Source: Alkalibacillus flavidus (lineage in GTDB: Bacteria; Bacillota; Bacilli; Bacillales; Alkalibacillaceae). From it: a stretch of DNA of 64,000 bases. Position 1 is the first letter of the stretch, and every line of letters starts with the position of its first letter. The notes under the pieces were generated by a model. It was not told the DNA's origin. It saw only the letters and a program-made list of their open reading frames with translations, and made no database searches. This document shows positions 52,619 through 61,591 of the stretch, piece after piece. Made by a program: the position numbers and the translations under genes. The stretch is taken from assembly GCF_040545925.1 (NCBI RefSeq), contig NZ_JBEPMX010000013.1, positions 1-64,000 on the forward strand. The letters run 5' to 3'.

Positions 52619-53761
52619 TTATTCAGTATGCTCTGCAATTTCATCTTCAAGCTTATCTAAAATCGCACCGTCAACTGTTGATACTTCGTTACGGTAAAAC
52701 TCACGAACTTTCATCGCTTTCTCACGGAACGTTTCGACTTGCTCATCTGATAATTCTACAATCTTTGTTGGGTTTTCTTCATCTTCACGAATAACTTGTA
52801 GATACTCTTCGTTCTGACGCTTTTGCTCTTCGAATACCCAATCTTGCATTTCTGTTACCGTTTCTTCAACGATTGTTTGTAATTCTTCATCTAATCCATT
52901 AAACCACTCTGTATTAACCGTTGTCATCGCCACATAGTTGTTATGGTTAGACATCGTTAGGTAATCTTGCACCTCGTGGAATGATGCGTCACCGATGAAG
53001 AAAATTGGGTTTTCTTGACCTTCAACTGTACCACGGTCAAGCGCTGTATAAAGCTCACCCCAACTCATTTCCTGCGGGTTGGCACCATAAGCTTTGTACG
53101 ACTCCATAATGAGTGGAGATGTCTGTACACGCATTTGGAAGTTTTCGAATTGATCTAAGGTCGTTAGTGGGTGATCGTTTGACGTCCACTGCATCGCTCC
53201 TTCTGACCAATAAGCTAATGGCGTAATGCTATGCTCTTCATATTGCTCACGTAAATCCGTGTTTAATGCTTCACTATTATTTAAAATTTCTTGAGTCGTT
53301 GCTTGATCTGTTGGGAACAAGAACTGCAACGCAAACAATTGCCCTTCATCAACCATGTTACCTGTGAAACCTGGTGACATGACAGCCATTTCGACCGTTC
53401 CTTGCATTAACTGGTCAACCTGGTCTGTTTCACTTCCAAGTCCACCGAATTCATAAGGTTCAACTGTAATCGCACCGTTTGTTTTCTCAGAAATACGTTT
53501 AGCGAACTCTTCAGCATAAACGTACTGGACTTGACCTTCCACTTCTTCAGTGACAAAGCGCCATGTGTCTTCTTCAAACTGAGCGTCTCCACCTTCGCTT
53601 CCACTATCGCCGCTGTCACCACTGCTATCTTCCTCTGTTTCAGTATTACTTGAACCTTCTCCTTCACTTGTGTCGTCACCACCGCCACAAGCTGCTAATA
53701 AACCTAGTGTCAAAAAGATCAATAACGCAAGAATAAAACTTTTCTTGTTTAAAATGATCAT
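52619..53761 (-). CDS. dctP: TRAP transporter substrate-binding lipoprotein (DctP)
   Basis: Extracytoplasmic receptor of a TRAP uptake system. Signal with lipobox LAAC near residue 23, then a 40-residue acidic Ser/Gly/Glu linker, then the DctP fold. The conserved substrate carboxylate-binding Arg lies in FQMRVQTSPL near 210. 380 residues. The first residues after the lipobox (CGGGDDTSEG) are identical to those of OppA. The ATG lies only two bases after AGGGGG, an unusually short gap. Substrate (an organic acid) unknown. Confidence 0.93.
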   Translation of the reverse strand: MIILNKKSFILALLIFLTLGLLAACGGGDDTSEGEGSSNTETEEDSSGDSGDSGSEGGDAQFEEDTWRFVTEEVEGQVQYVYAEEFAKRISEKTNGAITVEPYEFGGLGSETDQVDQLMQGTVEMAVMSPGFTGNMVDEGQLFALQFLFPTDQATTQEILNNSEALNTDLREQYEEHSITPLAYWSEGAMQWTSNDHPLTTLDQFENFQMRVQTSPLIMESYKAYGANPQEMSWGELYTALDRGTVEGQENPIFFIGDASFHEVQDYLTMSNHNNYVAMTTVNTEWFNGLDEELQTIVEETVTEMQDWVFEEQKRQNEEYLQVIREDEENPTKIVELSDEQVETFREKAMKVREFYRNEVSTVDGAILDKLEDEIAEHTE

Positions 53762-53801
53762 TACCCCCTAATATTTAGTGATATAGTGTGTAAAGATTCC
53801 C

Positions 53802-55073
53802 TTACTCTGGTACAAGTGCAAGAGAAATCTGTGGAAACAAGATTAATAAAATAGACATAGCGATCATCATTAGTATATATGGCGGCGTGCCTTTAATAAC
53901 TTCCATATACGGTTTATTAAATACAGCACTCGCCGTAAAAATATCCACGCCAAACGGTGGTGTTGCTGAACCTAAAGCCGCTTGGAATGTGATAATAATA
54001 CCTAAATGAACAAGGTCGATACCCGCTGTTTCTGCCGCTGGTAAAAAAATCGGTGTCAGCACTAAAATAACGACGATCGGATCGACAAACATACAACCTA
54101 CGAAAAAGAAGACACTGACGATGACTAACACGTAAAAGGCAGATGGGTCTGACCCTAACACTGCATTCGTAAGCATTTCTGGTATGTTTTCTAAATTAAT
54201 TAAAAAGGTGAATACTTGCCCACCAGCTACAAGAATAAAAACCACTGACGTGACAAGGCCCGTTGATAGCGCAATGCTCGGTATTTTCTTAATATGTACC
54301 GAACGATAAATAATAACCTCTAACAACAACGCATAAAGCACTGATACCCCAGCTGCTTCTGTTGCTGTGAAATAACCTGAATAAATACCACCGATTACTA
54401 GAATTGGAAAGCCAAGCGGTAGTAATGCTTTTCGGAACGTTTGAAGCCGTTCTTTCCAATCAGCTTTCGGCGCGAGCGGAATATCTTTGACTTTCGCATA
54501 AACAATACTATAAATAGCAAATGCTAAAAATACCATGACACCTGGTAAAATACCCGCTAAGAATAAATCACCAATAGATTCTTTAGACGCCAAACCATAA
54601 ATAATTAACCCAATACTTGGCGGTACGAGTAGTGCCACGTCACTAGCATTTATAATTAAGGCCATAGCACTCGAATCTTTATAGCCTGCTTTTAACATAC
54701 GTTCTCGCATCGGCCGACCAATCGCTACTACGGTCGCTTGTGTTGATCCGGAAATCGAACCAAACATCGTACAAGCTGCCGCCGTTGTGACGGCGTAACC
54801 ACCGCGAATGTGGCGTACAAACGAGCCGATAAAATCAAGTAGTCTTTCAGATGTTCGTCCTGATGTCATAATATCAGCTGCAAAAATAAACAGCGGAACA
54901 CACAATAACTCGTATTTTTCAATCCCTGTAATTAATTGCGGCACCATCATCGAAGTATCTAATAGCGGCGAATAGAACAAAGCCACCACAAAAGGCGCAA
55001 TAATCAACGGAATCATCATTGGGAAATTAAGCATCAAGAGAACAAACATTATACCGAGTAGCGCTGTTAACAT
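53802..55073 (-). CDS. dctM: TRAP transporter large permease (DctM)
   Basis: 423 residues, about twelve helices, the Na+-coupled permease that carries the substrate. Typical motifs are FGSISGSTQATVVAIG near 110 and ASDVALLVPPSIGLI near 148, and C-terminal GLITPPFGV-like GSATPPFGVDIF. Twenty-three bp after dctQ, 40 bp before dctP. Confidence 0.94.
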   Translation of the reverse strand: MLTALLGIMFVLLMLNFPMMIPLIIAPFVVALFYSPLLDTSMMVPQLITGIEKYELLCVPLFIFAADIMTSGRTSERLLDFIGSFVRHIRGGYAVTTAAACTMFGSISGSTQATVVAIGRPMRERMLKAGYKDSSAMALIINASDVALLVPPSIGLIIYGLASKESIGDLFLAGILPGVMVFLAFAIYSIVYAKVKDIPLAPKADWKERLQTFRKALLPLGFPILVIGGIYSGYFTATEAAGVSVLYALLLEVIIYRSVHIKKIPSIALSTGLVTSVVFILVAGGQVFTFLINLENIPEMLTNAVLGSDPSAFYVLVIVSVFFFVGCMFVDPIVVILVLTPIFLPAAETAGIDLVHLGIIITFQAALGSATPPFGVDIFTASAVFNKPYMEVIKGTPPYILMMIAMSILLILFPQISLALVPE

Positions 55074-55096
55074 AGCTTGTTCCTCACTTTGTTATA

Positions 55097-55702
55097 TTAT
55101 AGTTGCATGCTTTCATCTTCTTCTCGTTCTTCTGGTTTGATATCATTGTAGTCTTTGGCATCAGACCCAATATACACTTCTTTGTTAACTAAATTGACGA
55201 TTAAGTTACGTAAAAACTGAATACCACCCGTTAAGAAACCGATTGGTATAAACATGTATAACCACCACTGTGGTACTTGAAGTGACGTCGTCGTCCGTCC
55301 TGATTCAACAACCGTTAGGACGTACTCATATGACACGTAAGATAAGTAAAATAAAATTCCTGACGTTACCGCTGGAATGAAAATAGCCATCGCTTTTCGC
55401 ACTTTCCACGGTACGGTGTCGTATATAGCGGACATGCTAATATGACGTCCTTTGCGCGCCGCATAACTAATGCCCATAAATGTTGCTATGACAACCGCAA
55501 ACTGCGATACCTCAGCATGAAACCAAATGCTCGGGCCAAAAAATTCCCGACTAATCACATTGCCACCAATCATAACTGCAATGATGATAATAGCTGTACT
55601 TAAAACAAATTCTTCTAATTTTAAAAAAGCATAATCAATGGCTTTAAGAAATTTCCCGATCGCTTTAAAAACTGGGTTTTGCCAAAACGATTGATCTTTC
55701 AC
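55097..55702 (-). CDS. dctQ: TRAP transporter small permease (DctQ)
   Basis: 201 residues, four helices; the ISREFFGPSIWFHAEVSQFAVV segment near 48 is the usual DctQ helix. GTG start at 55702 with GAGGAGG. First gene of the dctQMP operon. It ends with an acidic tail. Confidence 0.92.
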   Translation of the reverse strand: MKDQSFWQNPVFKAIGKFLKAIDYAFLKLEEFVLSTAIIIIAVMIGGNVISREFFGPSIWFHAEVSQFAVVIATFMGISYAARKGRHISMSAIYDTVPWKVRKAMAIFIPAVTSGILFYLSYVSYEYVLTVVESGRTTTSLQVPQWWLYMFIPIGFLTGGIQFLRNLIVNLVNKEVYIGSDAKDYNDIKPEEREEDESMQL

Positions 55703-56094
55703 ACTGTTCCTCCTCGGTTGGCCGACGTCATAATAATTATTACTACCCCAAAACCATCACAATGAAACCATATGTTGTTATGTTTTGGTTATGATTTGTA
55801 ATCAAAAAGTCATATTAAAATATTATCGAAGAAAAATGCTTTGCCACAAACGTTGAATTTTCTGAAATAGGTGGATAATTTACGGTGAAGCGTCAATCTA
55901 CATAGCTGAACTGTATTGTTCTTTTTTATATTCGCTCATTCTGTGAAATAATATGCTTTACTTTCATTTTGCTGTTTGACGAAGTGTAGACTGATCATTC
56001 TCGGAAGGTTTTCGTTAAAAATAACTATGTTTAATTTTGCTAATATTCTAACATATATTCATTTAGGGGACAAGACTTTTGGCCTGCACGTAAA
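55703..56094. other. 392-bp gap upstream of dctQ
   Basis: AT-rich, no coding frame that looks real. An inverted pair CCAAAAC...GTTTTGG (55749-55789) lies close to the dctQ start and could be an operator. No periodic array and no dispersed repeat here. No standard promoter that I would insist on. Confidence 0.4.
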
Positions 56095-56129
56095 AATGCC
56101 CTTTGCAGCGCGAGGCTACAAAGGGCATT
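56095..56129 (-). terminator. nhaP-like gene terminator
   Basis: AATGCCCTTTG / CAAAGGGCATT, 11-bp stem, then TTTAC on the minus strand, two bases after the stop of the antiporter. Confidence 0.85.
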
Positions 56130-56131
56130 CA

Positions 56132-57943
56132 TTATTCTGAATCATTTTGTGGTTTTGGTTTTGCTAAGCTAATGACTAAGTCTCCTGGTTCACCGATTAG
56201 GATTTGTTTTTCTGGTGAATAGAAGTCTAACATTCCAGATTGGCGCATCATGACGAGAAGAATATCTTCTGCATCACAATCATCTAAGAAATCGTTATAC
56301 GTATATTCCTTTGTGATCAACGTTTTCTTAAACACAAAACCATCGTTAATTTTCTCGTTTAAGATCGTCCATGTTACATCATCGCTAAACAATACGGTCC
56401 CGCTAATATGATGACTCACACTACTTAATGAGTCACCCGCATCCGCTTGAAGTGGTAATTGATACAACTTCTCTTTACCATACTCCGGCTTGAACGTTGA
56501 ACTCACGAGCGTGTTATAGGAGTCGTATTCCGTGACACTTAACATAAAGTCATACGGTGTCATATCTAATTGATATTCCATCTGTTCTGACAAAATCTCT
56601 TCGTGCTCATGCGGTACGCCTGCTTGCTTCGCGTGTGTCAGGCGACTGCTCGATGCATCGGTAATAATAACCGGAATATTTAAGCCTTGTAACACTTGGG
56701 CAAAGCTCGTAGAGAACTTATTCGACCCGACAAAAATAACGCCTGGTTTATCATCCATCGACAGGCCGAGTTTACGGGATAACCAACCGATAGAAAAGCC
56801 GTGTGCTAAAACGGTACTAAACACTAAACCGAACGTTAGTGACGTCATAATATGAGCATCCGCATAACCCGCATCAATTAGAATACTCGCGAAATAAGCC
56901 GATACTGTTAAAGCGACAATACCGCGTGGTGCAATCCAACCGACTAACAACCGTTCGCGGAATTCCAAATTTGTCCCTATCGTTGACACAAAAATCGTTA
57001 ACGGTCGAATAACAAACAACATAAGCAGGATAAACATTAAAATATCCGTATCAAAAATTGATAACAATACGTCGCGTTCCAGTGATGCTGTTAACATAAT
57101 AAAGATAACTGATATGAGTAATATTGATATATTTTCCTTAAAGTGCCTCATATCATTAATCGACGATATATGCATATTGGCAATCGTCATACCCATGACT
57201 GTAACTGCTAATAATCCCGTTTCGTGCATAATCATATCTGACACAACAAAAGCTGTAATGACTGTGACGAGAACGACAGGGGATTTCAAAAATTCTGGTA
57301 CAGCGCCACGCTCAAATGACCAACCAATTATATAACCGAAGATCACGCCAATAATAGCTGCGACGACAGATGCTAACAAGAACATGATAACTGCACTAAA
57401 CTCAACAGATTCAGTCGTTAAAAACTGAATAAACTCGAATGAAAATACAGCTATTAAAGCACCGAACGGGTCAACAATAACCCCTTCCCATTTTAATACA
57501 GCTGCGACTCTCGGTTTTAATTTCGCTTGACGTAATAACGGCAAAATAACTGTCGGACCAGTTACGATAAAAATACCGCCAATCACGAAAGCAACTGCCC
57601 ATGACAATCCAGCTACATAATGGGCAGCCAAGGAGCCACTAATCCAAGCTAATAATGGACCAATTGTTACAATACGAAAAACAGGCTTACGCATGCCACG
57701 AATTTCTCGGAAGTCTAAATTTAGACTTCCTTCAAATAAAATAATACCGACCGCAATCGAAATAAGTGGTCTGAATAAATCGCCTAAATCATCTTGAGGA
57801 TCCATAAGACCAAGTACCGGACCAGCAATTAAACCAATGATTGACATCACAACAATAGCTGGCATTCTCGTCCGCCACGCCAACCATTGCGAAAAAACGC
57901 CTAAAGCCCCGATGAGCATAAGCACCATTAATATATTGTCCAT
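56132..57943 (-). CDS. Na+/H+ antiporter, CPA1/NhaP type with C-terminal nucleotide-binding-like domain
   Basis: Membrane antiporter exchanging Na+ (or K+) for H+, important for pH and salt tolerance. About twelve helices to residue 390; ion-binding acidic motif GVIVDPFGAL near 160 and GPTVILPLLR near 132. Residues 410-600 resemble a TrkA-N/C type cytosolic domain (PGVIFVGSNKFSTSF near 400, GEPGDLVISLAKP at the end). 603 residues. ATG at 57943 after AGGGGG; a longer start at 57988 has no ribosome site. Confidence 0.9.
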   Translation of the reverse strand: MDNILMVLMLIGALGVFSQWLAWRTRMPAIVVMSIIGLIAGPVLGLMDPQDDLGDLFRPLISIAVGIILFEGSLNLDFREIRGMRKPVFRIVTIGPLLAWISGSLAAHYVAGLSWAVAFVIGGIFIVTGPTVILPLLRQAKLKPRVAAVLKWEGVIVDPFGALIAVFSFEFIQFLTTESVEFSAVIMFLLASVVAAIIGVIFGYIIGWSFERGAVPEFLKSPVVLVTVITAFVVSDMIMHETGLLAVTVMGMTIANMHISSINDMRHFKENISILLISVIFIMLTASLERDVLLSIFDTDILMFILLMLFVIRPLTIFVSTIGTNLEFRERLLVGWIAPRGIVALTVSAYFASILIDAGYADAHIMTSLTFGLVFSTVLAHGFSIGWLSRKLGLSMDDKPGVIFVGSNKFSTSFAQVLQGLNIPVIITDASSSRLTHAKQAGVPHEHEEILSEQMEYQLDMTPYDFMLSVTEYDSYNTLVSSTFKPEYGKEKLYQLPLQADAGDSLSSVSHHISGTVLFSDDVTWTILNEKINDGFVFKKTLITKEYTYNDFLDDCDAEDILLVMMRQSGMLDFYSPEKQILIGEPGDLVISLAKPKPQNDSE

Positions 57944-58039
57944 TTGTAAACCCCCTAACACCTCTATATTGGAGTGAATCACGATCAAACCGTTTTAATC
58001 GTTCACTTATGTACTAAATTTCATAGAAAACACCATGCC

Positions 58040-58068
58040 ATTATAAATATGCAATTAACCCCCGTCAA
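58040..58068 (-). promoter_or_regulatory. Promoter of the antiporter gene
   Basis: TTGACG (58068-58063), 17-base spacer, TATAAT (58045-58040) on the minus strand, about 100 bases upstream of the ATG. The rest of the 57944-58328 gap, apart from the Spo0A-box-like site, shows nothing else I can name. Confidence 0.72.
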
Positions 58069-58234
58069 TCAAAATCACATATGACGTTTGACACCTTGTC
58101 GCAACAGGCTTCAGAAGCATCGCTATCTTAATAAAATTAGCTATATCATAACCGCTCATTCGATGAAAATCAATGAATATGGTCGTATCATAGAACAGGA
58201 CTTCCAACTCAAAATTCAAATTGCCACAAATTTT

Positions 58235-58243
58235 TTCGACAAA
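58235..58243 (-). promoter_or_regulatory. Spo0A-box-like site upstream of sinR
   Basis: TTTGTCGAA on the minus strand, followed by AAAA, equals the Spo0A box core; 86 bases before the sinR ATG. In B. subtilis Spo0A controls sinI-sinR. Confidence 0.45.
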
Positions 58244-58328
58244 GAACGGGGCAATCGCCGCTTAATTATGCTATATTTAAATAAGATTAAGAATTCATCA
58301 GGAGCCATTGATTAAGGAGTTTAAGTTT

Positions 58329-58637
58329 ATGATTGGTGAACGTGTACAACAATATCGAAAACAAGCGGGCATGACGTTATCTCAACTAGCCGAAGAAGCC
58401 GGCGTTGCGAAATCCTACATAAGTGCAATTGAACGTAACTTACAACAAAACCCATCCATCCAGTTTCTCGAAAAGGTGGCAGCTGTCTTAAATATTGACG
58501 TCGATCAATTAATTAAGGATGAGCCTCTCGATGATGATTGGGAACAACTCGTTAAAGATGCGATGGAATCTGGCGTTTCAAAAGAAGCATTCCGAGAGTT
58601 CATCGAATTTAATAAACAGAAAAAAGAAGAGTCATAA
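58329..58637 (+). CDS. sinR: SinR-like biofilm master regulator
   Basis: 102 residues: XRE helix-turn-helix (MTLSQLAEEAGVAKSYISAIE near residue 15) and the SinR-SinI dimerisation tail (DDDWEQLVKDAMESGVSKEAF, in part, near 67-90), which closely follows B. subtilis SinR. Represses matrix operons by binding GTTCTYT sites. ATG at 58329 has AAGGAG nine bases ahead. No sinI gene is adjacent. It converges on the matrix operon through a shared terminator. Confidence 0.93.
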   Translation: MIGERVQQYRKQAGMTLSQLAEEAGVAKSYISAIERNLQQNPSIQFLEKVAAVLNIDVDQLIKDEPLDDDWEQLVKDAMESGVSKEAFREFIEFNKQKKEES

Positions 58638-58651
58638 TGATTACGAACAAA

Positions 58652-58695
58652 AAACAACAGCCTAAAGTCTTATCACTGACTTCGGGCTGTTGTTT
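58652..58695. terminator. Bidirectional terminator between sinR and the sortase gene
   Basis: AAACAACAGCC / GGCTGTTGTTT stem; the sortase stop codon lies inside the loop. Confidence 0.82.
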
Positions 58696-59260
58696 GTTTG
58701 GCTTGCACAATGATTCGCTTGTCACCATCAAGGGTACACGTTATTAACGTTATGATCGACTCGTCGTCGATTGTATCTAACACTGACGTCTGTGAAGGTT
58801 TTACAATCCTTTGACGAAACACTTCGTACTCAATAGTTCCATCCGTCGTCTGAATCTCTACGACATCCCCTTCTGTTAACTGATCTAACTCTGAGAACAA
58901 TCTCCCTTTTGTTCGACTACGGTGTGCTGCAACACCAATATTCCCTATCTCACCAAATTGCTGATCACCTCTTATCAGACCTGCGCCAACATCTAAAGCC
59001 GCTTCAGACACATCATCTATTAAGGGTAGCGTTAAGTCGAGCTGATTTATGTGAAGCAATCCAAGGACATCGTGTCGCGACAATCCTTCCGTTTCCTCAG
59101 TTGCTTCCACGGTCCTGCGCGTTTTTAAATGATCATTCATCGTTTGAAATTGATCGACAAGCTCGGTTTGATGCTGTGTATGACGCGCTTGCTCAACGGA
59201 AGGCCACACAATCAATAATAATCCCACCATGACTAATAGACTGGCTAATACTCGCATCAT
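58673..59260 (-). CDS. srtD: Class D sortase
   Basis: Membrane transpeptidase that links LPXTG proteins to the cell wall. N-terminal helix (residues 3-20), then the sortase barrel with catalytic His in GVAAHRSRTKG near 111, Cys in TLITCTLDG near 176 and Arg in DKRIIVQA near 184. 195 residues. Start overlaps the stop of the LPXTG gene by 4 bases (ATGA), so the two are translated together. Last gene of the tapA operon; class D assignment comes from the LITC-to-Arg spacing and size. Confidence 0.92.
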   Translation of the reverse strand: MMRVLASLLVMVGLLLIVWPSVEQARHTQHQTELVDQFQTMNDHLKTRRTVEATEETEGLSRHDVLGLLHINQLDLTLPLIDDVSEAALDVGAGLIRGDQQFGEIGNIGVAAHRSRTKGRLFSELDQLTEGDVVEIQTTDGTIEYEVFRQRIVKPSQTSVLDTIDDESIITLITCTLDGDKRIIVQAKQTTARSQ

Positions 59261-59901
59261 GTATCATCCACTGCTAATTGAATTCGTTTTCGTCGCCAAA
59301 CGAACAAAGCTATACCTGTTAACATAGAGAGACCACCTAATATATAAAAGGCATACGGAATCGTCTCACCCGTTTGTGGCAACGTTCGATCAGACGTATC
59401 ATCACCTGTTGTTGGTAACACTTCATCGTCATCAGGTGGGTTGCTGGCTTCCCCATCATCAATCGTCGTCGCAAACGTTAAATTAAATTTAACCCTCAAT
59501 CCTTGGTATGCATTATCCGAGCTCTCAGGAAAAAGAACACGCAATGTGTAGTCAGACGACTCAGAAGCATTTACAGCGAAACCCTCAACACCGTCAAAAT
59601 CAGCCAAACGTCCATCAAAAACGACCTCTCCATCATCATTTGAAACGGTTAATCTAAATTGATTGTATAATTTGTCGGACCCGCTTATAAAATTTGAACC
59701 CACTTCAACCGATAGTGGCTGGTCTGTTTCATTTTGAACAGCAATCGTATCCGTCATGTAATCACCCGGCTTGAGCTGATCAATATCAAATAAAACCGAC
59801 TCAGGTGTAACCGAAATCAAATCCTCATCAGCATGCAAGTCACCAACACTCAACATTAAGCATACGATAATCAAAAGGCCTAACATCCGTCGCACCAGCA
59901 T
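59257..59901 (-). CDS. TasA-like LPXTG protein with two sorting motifs
   Basis: 214 residues: signal peptide (1-24), then a TasA/camelysin-type beta domain with FDIDQLKPGDYMTDTI near 38 (the LKPGD motif shared with both TasA proteins), a short acidic Pro/Asp linker, LPTTG near residue 168, LPQTGE near 178, a hydrophobic helix and RRKR tail. The second motif is the classical sorting signal; the first is extra. Probably anchors the matrix fibre to the wall through the adjacent sortase. GGGAGGAG before the ATG. Separated from tasA2 by a terminator. Confidence 0.88.
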   Translation of the reverse strand: MLVRRMLGLLIIVCLMLSVGDLHADEDLISVTPESVLFDIDQLKPGDYMTDTIAVQNETDQPLSVEVGSNFISGSDKLYNQFRLTVSNDDGEVVFDGRLADFDGVEGFAVNASESSDYTLRVLFPESSDNAYQGLRVKFNLTFATTIDDGEASNPPDDDEVLPTTGDDTSDRTLPQTGETIPYAFYILGGLSMLTGIALFVWRRKRIQLAVDDT

Positions 59902-59924
59902 GATGCCACTCCTCCCTGTTTAGC

Positions 59925-59957
59925 GAAAAAAGATAAGGAGGTCACCCCTCCTTATCT
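59925..59957 (-). terminator. Terminator inside the matrix operon
   Basis: AGATAAGGAGG / CCTCCTTATCT, perfect 11-bp stem, then TTTTTTCG on the minus strand. Between tasA2 and the LPXTG gene. Partial read-through would give much less anchor and sortase than fibre. Confidence 0.85.
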
Positions 59958-59979
59958 CTCAAACGATTATGACGTTTTA

Positions 59980-60813
59980 CTACCGATTCGTATCAGTGCG
60001 TTCATTTTCGTCGATGTAGCCATCGCCATCATATTCTTGACCATCCCACTGACGTGCTTCGAATGATACGGTGATGTCTGCAGAATCGCCTTGGAATTTG
60101 TTTTGTTTATACGTGCCATCTTCGTACGTATCTTCTACGTCGTCGTTAAATGAGACCGTGATTTTCACTTGATCTTCATCAGAAGGGTCTAACGGAATCC
60201 CTTCCCATCCTTCATTCGCGATCGTCGATACTCTCAAACGATCATCGACTAAACGACTATTATCTGGTGCAGCACTTAAAATTGCTTGGCGTGCCGCACT
60301 AACATCAGTGGAGTTTCCTGGTTGGCCGTATAGTGAATCTGACGCTAAATAAAGGTCTTTTAATGATGCTTCAAGTAAAACATTGGTCGGATAATTAGAG
60401 TCATTTCCTTCAAGTCCAACGCGGATTAAATCGACGGTGAATTGGTCTAAATAATCCAGCACATCTGTCTCAGCCTCTTCTGCCCATGCGTCGTTAAAGC
60501 CTGGTTCTCCTTTTTCAGGAACGTAATCTTCAAACTGGACATCTTCAATTGTCATTAACACGTCTTTGATCGCTAAGCTACCTGTGTTATCAAACTGAAT
60601 TTTACGCGTCATATGGTCCCCTGGTTTTAAGTCAGTAATGTTAAACGTATAAGGACCATCGACTTCTGACAAATCCATCTTTAACGTCCCAGCTTGAAAA
60701 CTGTTCGTTGCTGCTTCGACGTCATTAAACGCTGCCCACGTACCACCAGCAATCAAGCTAAGGCCCATAGCTCCTGCAATACCACTCATTGCTAATTTTT
60801 TCTTCATCGCCAT
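59980..60813 (-). CDS. tasA2: TasA/camelysin-type matrix fibre protein (second copy)
   Basis: 277 residues. SipW-type signal (KKKLAMSGIAGAMGLSLIAGGTWAAFNDVEA, in part, residues 4-34), then the TasA fold with LKPGDHMTRKIQFDNTG near 63. A 60-residue insertion with a Pro/Ser-rich loop is longer than in the first copy. Near the C-terminus EYDGDGYIDENE fits an EF-hand loop (positions D3, D5, G6, I8, E12). GGAGGAATTAGTCA before the ATG. Confidence 0.92.
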   Translation of the reverse strand: MAMKKKLAMSGIAGAMGLSLIAGGTWAAFNDVEAATNSFQAGTLKMDLSEVDGPYTFNITDLKPGDHMTRKIQFDNTGSLAIKDVLMTIEDVQFEDYVPEKGEPGFNDAWAEEAETDVLDYLDQFTVDLIRVGLEGNDSNYPTNVLLEASLKDLYLASDSLYGQPGNSTDVSAARQAILSAAPDNSRLVDDRLRVSTIANEGWEGIPLDPSDEDQVKITVSFNDDVEDTYEDGTYKQNKFQGDSADITVSFEARQWDGQEYDGDGYIDENERTDTNR

Positions 60814-60841
60814 TGACTAATTCCTCCAATAATAAACTTAA

Positions 60842-61510
60842 TTATTCTTCTCCTACTTCATCATTACTTCTGTCTTCACCAGGCATTTGTGTTGCTTCGA
60901 AGTCAAAGTTTAAAGTCGCGCCTTCGCCTTGGTATTTGTTTTGAACATGATAGCGTGAATCAGTAAACGTCGTATTATCCTCTACAAATTTAATTTTCAC
61001 ATCATAACTCAAACTATCACCAGTTGCTAATCCAATTTCACCATCGTCAGTTGTTGTAATATCAAACGGAGAGTTACCTGTATGATTCACTGCTTGATCT
61101 AATGTCGCAGTTGCTGATAGTCCATTTCCACCACTAACAGTTAATTGGAATTGGCTTAAAAAGTCAATTAATTCATTATCACCTGCTCCAGCAGAAACTT
61201 CAGAATTTAAATCCAATACATCTTTATCTTCCCATTCATCTGCTGAAACTGATGTGAAAATCTGATTAATATCAAGCGACCCATTGTTGTCTAAAATCAA
61301 TTCTTTTTCAACATAATCCCCTGGCTTTAAGTTCGAGATATCGAATTCAAATGTTGAATCCTCACCTACTTCTAAATCCAACGTCCCTGCTGCAAACGTA
61401 TTACTCACTTCTTCAACATCGTTAAATGCTGCGTACGTGCCACCTCCGATTAAAGATAGGCCGAGTACTCCGGACATCACGCCGACTCCTAGTTTAGATT
61501 TGAAACCCAT
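60842..61510 (-). CDS. tasA: TasA-type matrix fibre protein (first copy)
   Basis: 222 residues. Signal with the SipW-type AAFNDVEEVSNTFAAGTLDL sequence, the known TasA mature start, then LKPGDYVEKELILDNNG near 61 and the QNKYQGEGATLNFDFEAT ending. Forms extracellular fibres of the biofilm in B. subtilis. Follows sipW by 81 bp, and a stem-loop (61561-61584) lies in between. Strong AAGGAGG site. Confidence 0.93.
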   Translation of the reverse strand: MGFKSKLGVGVMSGVLGLSLIGGGTYAAFNDVEEVSNTFAAGTLDLEVGEDSTFEFDISNLKPGDYVEKELILDNNGSLDINQIFTSVSADEWEDKDVLDLNSEVSAGAGDNELIDFLSQFQLTVSGGNGLSATATLDQAVNHTGNSPFDITTTDDGEIGLATGDSLSYDVKIKFVEDNTTFTDSRYHVQNKYQGEGATLNFDFEATQMPGEDRSNDEVGEE

Positions 61511-61560
61511 ACTAAAATTCCTCCTTAAAACGTCTCTTAATGAGATTTATTATTTATTTC

Positions 61561-61584
61561 ATCGAGGTAGCTAAAAACCTCGAT
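61561..61584 (-). promoter_or_regulatory. Stem-loop between sipW and tasA
   Basis: ATCGAGGT / ACCTCGAT, perfect 8-bp stem, loop of eight, eight bases after the sipW stop. No T run follows, so processing or stabilisation of the tasA message is more likely than termination. Confidence 0.5.
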
Positions 61585-61591
61585 AAAAGCG

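Noticed and set aside
58088..58315. 75-codon frame upstream of sinR
   Set aside because: No ribosome site, and it runs through the Spo0A-box-like region; better read as leader.
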